A stretch of DNA of 43,225 nucleotides from Muribaculaceae bacterium. GTDB taxonomy: Bacteria > Bacteroidota > Bacteroidia > Bacteroidales > Muribaculaceae. Below the pieces are notes generated by a model. The model worked only from the letters and a program-made list of their open reading frames with translations. It searched no databases and was not told the DNA's origin. Below, one piece after another: positions 1 through 10,642 of the stretch; position 1 is the first letter of the stretch, and each line of letters starts with the position of its first letter. A program made the position numbers and the translations under genes. The stretch is taken from the NCBI GenBank assembly GCA_017651515.1, contig JAGCCU010000010.1, positions 1 to 43,225 of the forward strand. Direction: 5' to 3'.

Positions 1-1
1 A

Positions 2-349
2 AATTCACCACGCCAAGCCGACTACATCATGTGCCAGGGAACTATTACCTACCGTATGGCACCTGTTCTCAAGCGACTTTATGAGCAGATGGCTGAACCC
101 AAATATGTCATTGCATGTGGTGCATGCACAGTGAGCGGCGGCCCATTTAAGAATAGCTATTGCGTAGTCAAGGGTATCGATGAGATTATACCGGTGGATG
201 TTTATCTGCCAGGATGTCCTCCACGTCCCGAATCCATGTTCTATGCACTCATGCAACTTCAACGAAAAATTAAAGTCACCAAATTCTTCGGTGGCGCCAA
301 TCGCAAAGAAAAACTCACCTATCAGCCCGAAGAGGCTAAAGCCGAGTAA
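2..349 (+). CDS. nuoB: NADH-quinone oxidoreductase subunit B (3' part; 5' end outside the window)
   Basis: NuoB carries the terminal [4Fe-4S] cluster N2 of complex I and passes electrons to quinone at the interface with NuoD. The reading frame is open from base 2, upstream of the first internal ATG at 29, so the gene begins outside the window. Visible family signatures are SPRQADYI, the [12 protein letters not shown] segment, a cysteine in the ACGACT stretch and the PGCPPRPE motif, whose cysteine ligates N2; the two adjacent N-terminal cysteines would lie upstream. A charged C-terminal tail ends the protein. It is followed 42 bases later by nuoCD. Identification is secure; only completeness is unknown. 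Confidence 0.95.
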   Translation, partial: NSPRQADYIMCQGTITYRMAPVLKRLYEQMAEPKYVIACGACTVSGGPFKNSYCVVKGIDEIIPVDVYLPGCPPRPESMFYALMQLQRKIKVTKFFGGANRKEKLTYQPEEAKAE

Positions 350-391
350 CCAAAGGAATATTCACTAAAACGAGCATATACATTATTATAT

Positions 392-2041
392 ATGGCAGAC
401 TTACAAGAACAATTAGGCAAGCTTTGCCCCGAAGCTCAAATCGACACAACTGGCGAATGGCCGTTGCTGACCATAGAGAATACCAAATGGCATGACACTG
501 CCAAATTGCTAAAAGAGCAACTACACTTTGACCAGCTCATGGCTTTGGTAGGTTTGGACTGGGGTGACAAGTTAGGGGTTATGTATTACCTCACCAATAC
601 CCAGTCGGGCGACATAATTCACATCAAGGTTGAAGCAGAGAACAGAGACAAACCATATATTTATAGTATCAGCGACCTTTGGGCGGTGGCAAATTATCAA
701 GAACGTGAAGCCTATGACTTCTACGGCATCATTTTCGTCAACCACCCCGACATGCGTCGCTTTTTCTTACGCAACGACTGGGTCGGTCACCCGCTTCGCA
801 AAGACTATGACGCAAATCCAGAGTTGAACCCTATTCGCCTTGAGGATGAGACCAATGAGGATTACACTTGCCGCTACGTGGAAAACGAAGAAGGCAAGAT
901 TGAGAAAATAGAAGGCAAGGTATTCGATGACGATGAATACGTGATCAACTTCGGTCCACAGCATCCTTCTACCCACGGTGTGATGCGCTACCGCGTATCG
1001 CTTGACGGTGAGATTGTCAAGAAGGTGGATGTGGTGAGCGGATACATTCATCGCGGTATCGAGAAGATGTGCGAAAGCCTCACCTATCCCCAGACTCTAC
1101 TTTATCCTGAACGAATGGACTACATGGCGGCCCATATCAACCGCCACTGCCTGTGCCTATGCATTGAAAAAGCCATGGGCATTGAAGTGCCTCACCGTGC
1201 AGAGTTGATACGCCTGATGATGGACGAACTCATGCGTCTTTCTTCTCACTTGCTCAGCTACGGATGTCTCACCATGGACCAAGGTGCCACAACCGCATTC
1301 TTCTATGCTTTCCGTGACCGCGAGCTCATTTACGACATTTTCGATCGCACTTGTGGCGCTCGCATGTCAATGAGCTACTCAACCATAGGCGGTGTCGTAG
1401 CCGACGTTCATCCCGACTTCATCAAAGATGTTCGTCACGCGTGCGATGTGATTGAGAAAAACCTCAAGGAGTATCACCAATTATTTACCGGTAACGTAAT
1501 TGCACGCAATCGCATGATAGGCGTCGGACTTCTGAGTAAAGAAGATGCCATTAACTATAGTATTACCGGTCCTAGCGGACGTGCTAGCGGATGCCATTGT
1601 GACGTTCGCAAGACTCACCCCTACTCTCTTTACGACGAATTTGAATTTGATGAGGTAGTACGTGAAGAGGGTGACAGCATGGCGCGTTACATGGTTCGTA
1701 TGGACGAGATGGTGCAGTGCATAAAGATCCTTCGCCAAGCCTGCGACAAGCTTGAACAAGAAGGCGAACAGGGCGAATACATTGCCAAGGTGCCAAAGAT
1801 GATAAAACTCCCTGCGGGACATTGGTATCAGCAAGTTGAGGCCAGCCGTGGCGCTTTCGGTGTATATATTGAAAGTGACGGCGACAGTAAGCCCTTCCAG
1901 AAACCCACCCGCATGCACTTCCAGACACCATGTTTCAACCTGATTGGCGTGGTGGATCTGACCTGTCGTGACAACATGATTGCCGACCTTATAACCATTA
2001 CGGCATCAATCGACTTTGTGATACCCGACATTGACAGATAA
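392..2041 (+). CDS. nuoCD: Fused NADH-quinone oxidoreductase subunit C/D
   Basis: One 549-residue protein joins NuoC (about residues 30-145) to NuoD (about 180-549). The NuoC half shows the EREAYDFYGIIF signature and the GHPLRKDY motif. The NuoD half starts near the conserved GPQHPSTHG (residues 188-196), which contains the histidine that lines the quinone site, followed by YIHRGIEK and ERMDYMAAH with the quinone-site tyrosine. It ends in the usual IDFVIPDIDR. NuoCD bridges the peripheral and membrane arms of complex I on the cytoplasmic side. The linker at about 150-180 is rich in Glu and Asp. There is no Shine-Dalgarno, which is normal for Bacteroidota. The C/D fusion is known in several bacterial groups including Bacteroidales. 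Confidence 0.97.
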   Translation: MADLQEQLGKLCPEAQIDTTGEWPLLTIENTKWHDTAKLLKEQLHFDQLMALVGLDWGDKLGVMYYLTNTQSGDIIHIKVEAENRDKPYIYSISDLWAVANYQEREAYDFYGIIFVNHPDMRRFFLRNDWVGHPLRKDYDANPELNPIRLEDETNEDYTCRYVENEEGKIEKIEGKVFDDDEYVINFGPQHPSTHGVMRYRVSLDGEIVKKVDVVSGYIHRGIEKMCESLTYPQTLLYPERMDYMAAHINRHCLCLCIEKAMGIEVPHRAELIRLMMDELMRLSSHLLSYGCLTMDQGATTAFFYAFRDRELIYDIFDRTCGARMSMSYSTIGGVVADVHPDFIKDVRHACDVIEKNLKEYHQLFTGNVIARNRMIGVGLLSKEDAINYSITGPSGRASGCHCDVRKTHPYSLYDEFEFDEVVREEGDSMARYMVRMDEMVQCIKILRQACDKLEQEGEQGEYIAKVPKMIKLPAGHWYQQVEASRGAFGVYIESDGDSKPFQKPTRMHFQTPCFNLIGVVDLTCRDNMIADLITITASIDFVIPDIDR

Positions 2042-2095
2042 TGTTGCATTACCGAGATGAATTAATTTTGAAATAAACTGTAATTCAATAATAAT

Positions 2096-3172
2096 ATGTT
2101 TGACTTTTCTACAGTCGCCAACTGGCTCGATGAGTTGCTAAAAAGCGTTATGCCTTCGTGGCTGGCAATCACAACCGAGTGCATATTAGTGGCAATTTTC
2201 CTGCTCGCAGCCTATTCCATTATAGCAATGATTTACATCATGTATGAGCGTTGGGTATGCGGTTGGATTCAGTGTCGTCGTGGTCCTATTCGTGTGGGAC
2301 CTGCCGGCTCGTTGCAGATTTTTGCCGATGTTGTAAAAATACTCTCCAAGGAAATTATCACCCTGTGGAGTACCGATAAGTTCTTGTTCTTCTTGGCTCC
2401 ATTCTTGGTGGTGCTGGCATCAGTCCTCACTTTTGCCTGTCTGCCATGGGGCAAGGGATTGCAGTTTATTGATTTCAATATCGGTGTATTCTTCATCATT
2501 GCAGTTTCATCAATAGGTGTATTAGGCATCCTGCTTGCAGGTTGGTCGAGTAATAGCAAATATACCCTTATCGGCGCTATGCGATCAGGCGCGCAGATGA
2601 TAAGCTATGAACTGTCGGTAGGCATATCCATTCTTACCATCGTATGCCTTGCAGGAACGATGAGCATCACTGGCATTGTTGAAGCCCAATCTGATGGATG
2701 GTTCTTATTCAAGGGGCATCTACCGGCAATCATTGCTTTCATTATATATATCGTTGCCGCGAATGCCGAAAACAACCGCGGCCCATTCGACCTTCCTGAA
2801 GCTGAACATGAACTCACTGCAGGTTACCATACAGAGTATTCCGGTATTCACTATGGATTGTTCTATCTAGCTGAATACCTGAACCTCTTCGTGGTTAGCG
2901 GAATAGCATCATTGTTGTTCCTGGGTGGCTGGATGCCACTGCACATTCCCGGATGGGAAAGTTTTAACACCGTCATGGACTATATTCCTAGTACAATATG
3001 GTTCCTTGGTAAAGCATTCTTCATGACATTCATTTTCATGTGGATTCGCTGGTCATTTCCTCGTGTCCGTATCGACCAGATGCTTGCTCTGGAATGGCGT
3101 TACCTCATGCCCATAGGACTTGTAAACCTTGTAGTTATGGCAATAGTGGTTACTCAGGGTTGGCACTTTTAA
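2096..3172 (+). CDS. nuoH: NADH-quinone oxidoreductase subunit H
   Basis: NuoH is the membrane subunit that contacts NuoB, NuoD and NuoI and forms the quinone chamber of complex I. At 358 residues it has the usual family length and about eight hydrophobic helices. Diagnostic segments are RRGPIRVGPAGSLQIFAD, the KEIITLWSTDK loop and the acidic loop NNRGPFDLPEAEHELTAGYH with conserved Glu residues. The end is hydrophobic and close to the next gene, atpD, 42 bases later. In other Bacteroidales nuo operons nuoI normally follows nuoH; here eight atp genes come first. Start ATG at 2096 is the first in frame and fits the family N-terminus. Confidence 0.96.
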   Translation: MFDFSTVANWLDELLKSVMPSWLAITTECILVAIFLLAAYSIIAMIYIMYERWVCGWIQCRRGPIRVGPAGSLQIFADVVKILSKEIITLWSTDKFLFFLAPFLVVLASVLTFACLPWGKGLQFIDFNIGVFFIIAVSSIGVLGILLAGWSSNSKYTLIGAMRSGAQMISYELSVGISILTIVCLAGTMSITGIVEAQSDGWFLFKGHLPAIIAFIIYIVAANAENNRGPFDLPEAEHELTAGYHTEYSGIHYGLFYLAEYLNLFVVSGIASLLFLGGWMPLHIPGWESFNTVMDYIPSTIWFLGKAFFMTFIFMWIRWSFPRVRIDQMLALEWRYLMPIGLVNLVVMAIVVTQGWHF

Positions 3173-3190
3173 TTAAATAGAAAACATTAA

Positions 3191-4720
<1,530 letters not shown>

Positions 4721-4769
4721 TGACAAAAGTTAAAGTGCATAAACCGTCACTATATAAATTTGAATATTA

Positions 4770-5006
4770 ATGACACTCAAGATTATATCGGCTCAACAAA
4801 TTGAATATGAAGGCGAAGTCACATCAGTGACGTTGCCAGGAGCATTGGGCATGTTTCAAGTCCTGAATAATCACGCCGCGCTCATCGCTGCTCTTACAAC
4901 TGGCAAGGTGACATACGTCACCAGCGACAACCAGACCGCAGAGCAGACAATAGAAGGTGGCATAGCTGATATTAAGGATAATGTAGTGAGTGTATGCATT
5001 TATTAA
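4770..5006 (+). CDS. atpC: F1Fo ATP synthase subunit epsilon (short form)
   Basis: The 78-residue protein matches only the N-terminal beta-sandwich domain of epsilon. It contains the GEVTSVTLPGALGMFQVLNNHAAL-type region (with the LPGALGMF and LNNHA cores) and ends soon after GGIADIKDNVVSVC. The C-terminal two-helix domain, which brakes ATP hydrolysis in E. coli and Bacillus, is absent. Short epsilon subunits are usual in Bacteroidota, so this is a lineage trait rather than a truncation; there is no in-frame continuation. The gene lies 49 bases after atpD and only 4 bases before the likely ATG of atpB, which suggests translational coupling. Confidence 0.93.
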   Translation: MTLKIISAQQIEYEGEVTSVTLPGALGMFQVLNNHAALIAALTTGKVTYVTSDNQTAEQTIEGGIADIKDNVVSVCIY

Positions 5007-5010
5007 TATT

Positions 5011-6072
5011 ATGAGGAAAGTTTTATCAGCAATTATCGCTCTAGTGATTGTCGCATTAATGGCCTTTGGTTATTATCGAGCGGCAAGTCACCATCATGGC
5101 TCTGGTGAAGTAAATCCCAAAGAAATCATCTATGAGCATCTGGGTGATGCCTATGGCTGGGAGATACCTTTCGCTCATGACGTACGCATACCTCTACCTG
5201 TCATTGTCAAGGGCAATGATGGCTGGCATTGCTTTATGAGCAATAAGGTGACTGGCGGCGAGACCTATGAAGGTTTTAAAATAGACCATGGCGGTGAACA
5301 TAACGGCAAAATAGTTCAAATTGTTGATGGTGGCAAAGAGGTAAGGCCATTGGATTTTTCAATCACCAAGAACGTTGCAGCAATATTCGTTGCAGCACTC
5401 ATCGTGATATTAATGGTGTTCAGTATTCGCAACTGGTATAAAAAACATGGCATGAAGGCTCCCAGGAAAGGAACGGCGTTTCTGGAACTCATTGTAGATT
5501 ATGTCTACTACGATACCATACGCCCTATAATGGGAAAAGACGCACCCAAATACGCGCCTTACCTCCTTACGGTATTCTTCTTTATACTGACCATGAACCT
5601 GATGGGCCTGATTGTCATATTCCCAGGTGGAGCAAATCTGACCGGCAACCTCGCTGTAACAATGGTTCTTGCCTTAATCACGTTCTTTATTATCAACCTT
5701 ACTGGCACAAAAGAATACTGGAAAGAGATACTCTGGCCCGACGTGCCCATGGCACTAAAGTGTCCCGTGCCCATGATGCCATTTATTGAAATACTCGGCA
5801 TGTTTACCAAGCCTATAGCTCTGATGATTCGTCTCTTTGCCAACATGATGGGTGGACACATGGTAGTGCTCGTGCTTATGCTGCTCATATTCATATTCAC
5901 AAGCATGTTTGGAGCCATTGTTGGAGGTGCAACAACTGTTTTCTCTCTTGCATTTGCCCTGTTCATGCTTGCACTTGACACACTGGTAAGTTTCATTCAA
6001 GCTTATGTATTTACCATACTGTCGACTATCTTTATCTCTATGTCTCACGTAGAGCCACATCATCACGAATAA
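5011..6072 (+). CDS. atpB: F1Fo ATP synthase subunit a, with extended N-terminus
   Basis: Subunit a forms the proton half-channels next to the c-ring. The essential arginine is Arg274 in the IRLFANMMGGHM motif, and a glutamine-containing helix near the C-terminus (VSFIQAYVF) supplies the second conserved region. A GTG at 4990 is in frame and overlaps atpC, but ATG 5011 gives MRKVLSAIIALVIVALMAF, which is a good signal-type helix, so 5011 is preferred (353 residues). Residues about 25-120 form a hydrophilic, His/Gly/Asp-rich segment before the canonical membrane core. Many Bacteroidota subunits a share such an extension. No atpI-like gene is found between atpC and atpB. The C-terminus is histidine-rich (HVEPHHHE). 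Confidence 0.95.
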   Translation: MRKVLSAIIALVIVALMAFGYYRAASHHHGSGEVNPKEIIYEHLGDAYGWEIPFAHDVRIPLPVIVKGNDGWHCFMSNKVTGGETYEGFKIDHGGEHNGKIVQIVDGGKEVRPLDFSITKNVAAIFVAALIVILMVFSIRNWYKKHGMKAPRKGTAFLELIVDYVYYDTIRPIMGKDAPKYAPYLLTVFFFILTMNLMGLIVIFPGGANLTGNLAVTMVLALITFFIINLTGTKEYWKEILWPDVPMALKCPVPMMPFIEILGMFTKPIALMIRLFANMMGGHMVVLVLMLLIFIFTSMFGAIVGGATTVFSLAFALFMLALDTLVSFIQAYVFTILSTIFISMSHVEPHHHE

Positions 6073-6126
6073 AGAATTAGATAACAACGAAATAATTAAC
6101 AACACAATAACAATTAAAAACTTTAG

Positions 6127-6372
<246 letters not shown>

Positions 6373-6392
6373 TTTAACTCAACTTTGAGATA

Positions 6393-6890
6393 ATGGAACT
6401 TTTCACGCCTGAATTTGGCTTAGTCTTCTGGATGTTTATAGCATTTGCATGCCTATATTTCATCCTGGCAAAATATGCATGGCCTTATATCATTAAGAGC
6501 ATGGAAGAACGTGCAGACCTAATTGATAAAGGTGTTGCTTATGCACAAGAGGCTAAGGCACAATTAGACAATGCTAAGGCAGAAGCCGACAAAGTCATTG
6601 CCGAAGCACACCAGCAACAGGCAGAAATACTTCGTGAAGCCTCTAAACTGAAGAATCAGATTATCGAAGATGCCAAGGGCGAGGCTGCCATTGAAGCAAA
6701 GAAAGTTTCTCAAGCCGCTCAGGTGTCGATTGAACAAGCTCGCAAGGAAAGCGAAAAACAACTTAGGCAAGAAGTGGGTGAAATTGCCCTTCAGATTGCA
6801 GAAAAAGTACTTCGCAAGAATGTTAGCAATGATTCGGCACAGCGAGAGTTGGTTGATCAATATCTGAGTGAGGTTGAGACTAATAACTAA
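6393..6890 (+). CDS. atpF: F1Fo ATP synthase subunit b
   Basis: The 165-residue protein has one N-terminal membrane helix (about residues 8-27, ending at KYAWPYI) followed by a long charged Ala/Glu/Lys/Gln helix that forms the peripheral stalk. The pattern AQEAKAQLDNAKAEADKVI is typical of the dimerising coiled-coil region. Its C-terminal part, VGEIALQIAEKVLRKNV, matches the delta-binding end of b subunits. There is a single b gene and no b' paralogue in the operon, so a homodimer is expected. It starts 20 bases after atpE and ends 6 bases before atpH. Confidence 0.95.
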   Translation: MELFTPEFGLVFWMFIAFACLYFILAKYAWPYIIKSMEERADLIDKGVAYAQEAKAQLDNAKAEADKVIAEAHQQQAEILREASKLKNQIIEDAKGEAAIEAKKVSQAAQVSIEQARKESEKQLRQEVGEIALQIAEKVLRKNVSNDSAQRELVDQYLSEVETNN

Positions 6891-6896
6891 TGCTAT

Positions 6897-7436
6897 ATGA
6901 ATGACGGACTGATTCCTAAACGGTATGCCAAGGCGCTTTATAAGCTAGCCAAGGAAAATGGTGACACGCAGGAAATCTATGAACTGCTGAAAACCATGAG
7001 TCGCGGCCTTAAAGGCCTTGACGACGTGAAGCGTGTCATGCTGAACCCAAAGATTCCAAATGAAGACAAGGGAAAGGTAATGATGCAGGTGATTGGCGCA
7101 CAACCAGGCAGCTCGCTCGACAAATTCATATTGCTGGTGATTAAAAATAACAGAACCGAGCTATTGCGAAAAATCGCACTTTCTTATGTAAACATCTATC
7201 GAGAGGAACACAATATTGCCAAATTAGAAATCACTACGGCAACACAGCTTCCTCAAGAAAAGATTGACAACATCGTGGCTGTTGTCAAGCAACACCTTGG
7301 TGACTTGACATATGAGATTGAGCACAAAATCGACCCAGAACTCATAGGAGGTTTTACTGTCAAGGTTGGCGATACCCTGCTCAATGCCTCGGTGAAGAAT
7401 GAACTAAATCAATTGCGTTTAAAACTAATAAGTTAA
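6897..7436 (+). CDS. atpH: F1Fo ATP synthase subunit delta
   Basis: The 179-residue protein connects the top of F1 to the b stalk. The start PKRYAKALYKLAKENG is the typical delta (OSCP) N-terminal motif. The second half contains KLEITTATQLPQEKIDNIV, and near the C-terminus PELIGGFTVKVGDTLLNASV is the conserved delta signature with GG and D residues. It lies between atpF and atpA with gaps of 6 and 3 bases, so coupled translation is likely. Confidence 0.95.
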   Translation: MNDGLIPKRYAKALYKLAKENGDTQEIYELLKTMSRGLKGLDDVKRVMLNPKIPNEDKGKVMMQVIGAQPGSSLDKFILLVIKNNRTELLRKIALSYVNIYREEHNIAKLEITTATQLPQEKIDNIVAVVKQHLGDLTYEIEHKIDPELIGGFTVKVGDTLLNASVKNELNQLRLKLIS

Positions 7437-7439
7437 CTA

Positions 7440-9017
7440 ATGATTAACCCAAGCGAAATTTCCGATATACTGAAACAGCAACTCAGTGACATTGAACGTA
7501 ATGTATCGTTTGAGGAAGTTGGCACAGTACTTGAGGTTGGCGATGGTGTAGCACACGTTTACGGTCTGAGCAACGTTGAGGCAAACGAGCTAGTGAAGTT
7601 TGAAAACGGTGTGACTGGTGTTGCAATGAACCTTGAGGAGAGTGACGTGGGTGTTATACTTCTCAATGAGGTTGACTCCATTTCTGAAAACATGAAAGTG
7701 AGTCGCACTGGTGAGATCGCTTCTATTGAAGTGGGTGAAGGATTGCTGGGTCGTGTTATCAACGTACTGGCAGAACCCATCGACGGTAAGGGAAGCATCG
7801 ACGGCGAGCGCATTCGTCTGCCTCTCGAAAGAAAAGCACCAGGCGTAATATTCCGCCAACCAGTGAACCAACCTCTTCAGACCGGATTAAAAGCAATCGA
7901 CTCGATGATTCCTATCGGTCGTGGTCAGCGTGAGCTCATTATCGGTGACCGACAAATTGGTAAAACTGCCATTGCTATCGACACTATAATTAACCAGAAA
8001 TCGGCCTACGAAGCAGGAAAGCCAGTATATTGTATATATGTTGCTATCGGCCAGAAAGCCTCAACAGTAGCTGCCTTGGTCAACAAACTCAACGAGGAAG
8101 GCGCTATGCCCTACACAATTGTAGTGGCTGCTACTGCTGCCGACTCGGCTTCGATGCGCTATTATGCACCATTTGCAGGTGCTGCTATTGGCGAGTATTT
8201 CCGTGACACTGGTCGCGATGCTCTGGTAATTTACGATGACCTGTCAAAGCACGCCGTGGCTTATCGTGAAATCTCTCTGATCCTTAAACGGCCTTCAGGA
8301 CGTGAGGCTTATCCAGGTGATATTTTCTACCTTCATAGCCGTCTGCTTGAAAGAGCTGCTAAGATAAATGAGAATCAAGATGTGGCTTCGGTGATGAACG
8401 ATCTTCCTGATGTGCTCAAACCATTGGTAAAAGGAGGTGGTTCTCTTACAGCATTGCCCATTATTGAGACTCAGGCTGGTGACGTGAGTGCATATATTCC
8501 AACCAACGTCATTTCTATCACCGATGGTCAGATTTACCTTGAAACTGCGCTTTTCAATGCAGGTATTCGCCCAGCTGTAAACGTGGGTATCTCGGTGAGC
8601 CGTGTCGGTGGTAACGCACAGATTAAGTGCATGAAAAAAGTGGCTGGCACTCTGAAGATTGCACAGGCTCAGTATCGCGAGCTCGAAGCATTCACCAAGT
8701 TTGGTGGTGACATCGACCCAGTGACTGCACGAACAATCGACACCGGTCGTAAAAATGAGCGTTTGCTCGTTCAGGCGCAATATGAGCCCATGCCTGTAGA
8801 AGAACAAGTTGCCATCATCTATTGTGGTGTAAACGGTCTTCTTCAACGAGTCCCTCTTGATCAAGTGGACGACTTTGAGAAACTATTTATCCAGTATCTC
8901 AAAGCCAAACATCAGAACGACGTACTCGATGTACTTCGCTCAGGCAAAATTGATGACGATGTAATGGCTAAACTCAAAGCTGCTGCCCAGGAGATTGCCG
9001 GCAAATATACAGCTTGA
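7440..9017 (+). CDS. atpA: F1Fo ATP synthase subunit alpha
   Basis: The 525-residue alpha subunit binds non-catalytic nucleotide and alternates with beta in F1. The Walker A sequence GDRQIGKT lies at residues 169-176. Other landmarks are the N-terminal [20 protein letters not shown] beta barrel segment, the [16 protein letters not shown] motif, and the [11 protein letters not shown] signature in the C-terminal half, which includes the arginine finger region. Length and ends match the family. The start ATG at 7440 follows the atpH stop by 3 bases. Confidence 0.98.
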   Translation: MINPSEISDILKQQLSDIERNVSFEEVGTVLEVGDGVAHVYGLSNVEANELVKFENGVTGVAMNLEESDVGVILLNEVDSISENMKVSRTGEIASIEVGEGLLGRVINVLAEPIDGKGSIDGERIRLPLERKAPGVIFRQPVNQPLQTGLKAIDSMIPIGRGQRELIIGDRQIGKTAIAIDTIINQKSAYEAGKPVYCIYVAIGQKASTVAALVNKLNEEGAMPYTIVVAATAADSASMRYYAPFAGAAIGEYFRDTGRDALVIYDDLSKHAVAYREISLILKRPSGREAYPGDIFYLHSRLLERAAKINENQDVASVMNDLPDVLKPLVKGGGSLTALPIIETQAGDVSAYIPTNVISITDGQIYLETALFNAGIRPAVNVGISVSRVGGNAQIKCMKKVAGTLKIAQAQYRELEAFTKFGGDIDPVTARTIDTGRKNERLLVQAQYEPMPVEEQVAIIYCGVNGLLQRVPLDQVDDFEKLFIQYLKAKHQNDVLDVLRSGKIDDDVMAKLKAAAQEIAGKYTA

Positions 9018-9043
9018 TGAATTCTATTAATCGGTTTTGATTT

Positions 9044-9928
9044 ATGTCAACACTACGTGAACTGAAAAGCCGCATTGGTTCAGTTGCCTCGACACAAAAG
9101 ACTACGAGCGCAATGAAGATGATATCCTCTGCCAAGATGCGTAAAGCTACCGGGGGATTGCAACGCCTGTCGCCATATCGTGATATGGTACAGCGTGTGA
9201 TAAGCCATCTTCTGGTCACCGACCAGGAGTTTTCCTCCCCCCTCATTGCTCAACGTGAAGTGAATCGTATTGCATTGCTCACTTTTGGCAGTGATGATGG
9301 GTTATGCGGCGCATTCAACATCAATATTTTCAAACAACTGCTTGTCACCATAGGTGATGTGCAGAAGGCATTTGGTAAAGACGTTGAAATCACGATCATT
9401 CCCATAGGCAAAAAGCTCACAAAGGCATCAAACAAGCTCAAAAACGACAATATAAAAGTTGAGGCCACTTCACTGAACACAAGAAGTGACTATGACCAAC
9501 TGCACGAGTTTACTCAACAGCTTAGACATCGTTTCCTTGATGGGGAGTTTGACCGTATTGATGTGCTATACATGCATTTCATTTCTACAAGTCGCCAACG
9601 CTTCTCCAGGGAGCAGTTGCTTCCTGTGAGATACGAAGCTCTTGTCGATCAGGTTGATGCAAAAACGGCAGCACAACCTTGTTTGTTTGAGCCTGATGCC
9701 AATACAATATTTAACAGCGTATTACCTTTACACATGAGAGCAATGATGCAAGAGGTATTCACTGAAAGTGCTGCCAGCGAGCAGGCAGCACGCGTTATGG
9801 CAATGCAGACAGCCAGCGACAATGCAAAGGAACTGCTTGATGAGTTGAACTTGGAATACAACAAGTTGCGTCAGCAAAGTATTACGACCGAGTTGCTTGA
9901 CATCTTGGGTGGACAAGTACAACGGTAG
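9044..9928 (+). CDS. atpG: F1Fo ATP synthase subunit gamma
   Basis: The 294-residue central shaft protein begins with STLRELKSRIGSVASTQKTT and MISSAKMRKA, the conserved N-terminal helix. It ends with an Arg- and Leu-rich helix containing NKLRQQSITTELLDILGG, the conserved C-terminal helix; the two would form the coiled coil inside the alpha-beta hexamer. The middle, with SDDGLCGAFN, is the Rossmann-like domain. This is the last atp gene. The next gene, nuoI, starts 50 bases later after a small hairpin at 9934-9947, so atpG marks the right-hand boundary of the ATP synthase block within the nuo operon. Confidence 0.96.
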   Translation: MSTLRELKSRIGSVASTQKTTSAMKMISSAKMRKATGGLQRLSPYRDMVQRVISHLLVTDQEFSSPLIAQREVNRIALLTFGSDDGLCGAFNINIFKQLLVTIGDVQKAFGKDVEITIIPIGKKLTKASNKLKNDNIKVEATSLNTRSDYDQLHEFTQQLRHRFLDGEFDRIDVLYMHFISTSRQRFSREQLLPVRYEALVDQVDAKTAAQPCLFEPDANTIFNSVLPLHMRAMMQEVFTESAASEQAARVMAMQTASDNAKELLDELNLEYNKLRQQSITTELLDILGGQVQR

Positions 9929-9933
9929 TATTA

Positions 9934-9947
9934 GCCGAATTATCGGC
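9934..9947 (+). other. Small hairpin at the atpG-nuoI junction
   Basis: GCCGA at 9934-9938 pairs with TCGGC at 9943-9947 around the loop ATTA. It begins 5 bases after the atpG stop and is followed by an AT-rich stretch but not by a clean T run. It may be a weak attenuator, a processing site or a stabilising 3' end of the atp part of a shared transcript. The pairing is seen directly; the function is inferred. Confidence 0.45.
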
Positions 9948-9978
9948 ATAAAATTTGATTTTAATAATATAGAATAAA

Positions 9979-10638
9979 ATGAGCATTAAGGAGTATTTCG
10001 TTTCTCTTTTTAAAGGCATCTATAGCCTAATTAAGGGTATGGAGGTGACAGGCAAAGAGCTTGTGACTCCAAAAGTAACTGAACAGTACCCCGAAAATCG
10101 GGCTACCCTGCAAATACCAGAACGCTTCAGGGCAACACTGCAATTCATTTACGATGAGCAAGGCAACCACAAGTGTATTGGCTGCCGTAGTTGCGAACGT
10201 AATTGCCCCAATGGGACAATTCACATCGACACCCGCATGGTGGACTTGCCCAATGGCAAGAAAAAAATGAAACTTGACAAGTATACCTACGACTTGGGAA
10301 GTTGCACTTTCTGCGGGCTCTGCGTTCAGTCTTGTCCGACGTCAGCGATCGAATTCAGTAATGATTTCGAGCAGGCCGTGTTCCGTCGCGACACTTTGGT
10401 AAAGCAGCTTAATTATTTACCTGAAAAGGACGAACCTGCTCCTGAAGCATCTGCACCTAAAAAAGAAGAGGTGAAACCTGAAACTAATGCCGAAAAGCCA
10501 GAAGACAAAAAAGCCCCAACTGAAGCCAAGGCTGAAGCTGCTGGTGCCGACTCCCCCAAGAAGACTCAGAGTGATGATACGGCAATCGGCACCGATGAGG
10601 TTACACAAGTCGTAAAAAACGAAAATAAAGAAGAATAA
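9979..10638 (+). CDS. nuoI: NADH-quinone oxidoreductase subunit I with long charged tail
   Basis: NuoI carries the two [4Fe-4S] clusters N6a and N6b leading to N2. Two ferredoxin motifs are complete: Cys66, 69, 72, 76 (CIGCRSCERNCP) and Cys109, 112, 115, 119 (CTFCGLCVQSCP). An N-terminal amphipathic helix (residues 5-20) fits membrane contact. Residues about 150-219 form a tail of Ala, Glu, Lys, Pro, Asp and Thr with no predicted fold, making this protein (219 residues) longer than the roughly 160-180 residues common in the family. The gene restarts the nuo series after the atp block. As no nuoE, F or G is seen nearby, the chain to which NuoI connects is probably fed by ferredoxin or flavodoxin. 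Confidence 0.95.
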   Translation: MSIKEYFVSLFKGIYSLIKGMEVTGKELVTPKVTEQYPENRATLQIPERFRATLQFIYDEQGNHKCIGCRSCERNCPNGTIHIDTRMVDLPNGKKKMKLDKYTYDLGSCTFCGLCVQSCPTSAIEFSNDFEQAVFRRDTLVKQLNYLPEKDEPAPEASAPKKEEVKPETNAEKPEDKKAPTEAKAEAAGADSPKKTQSDDTAIGTDEVTQVVKNENKEE

Positions 10639-10642
10639 TCTT

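Noticed and set aside
1481-1931. Two overlapping minus-strand frames opposite nuoCD
   Set aside because: The nuoCD frame is fully explained by family motifs over this stretch; the antisense frames show no recognisable features.
4990-5010. GTG start for atpB overlapping atpC
   Set aside because: ATG 5011 gives a proper signal-type helix and lies 4 bases after the atpC stop; the GTG would add seven residues with no family support.
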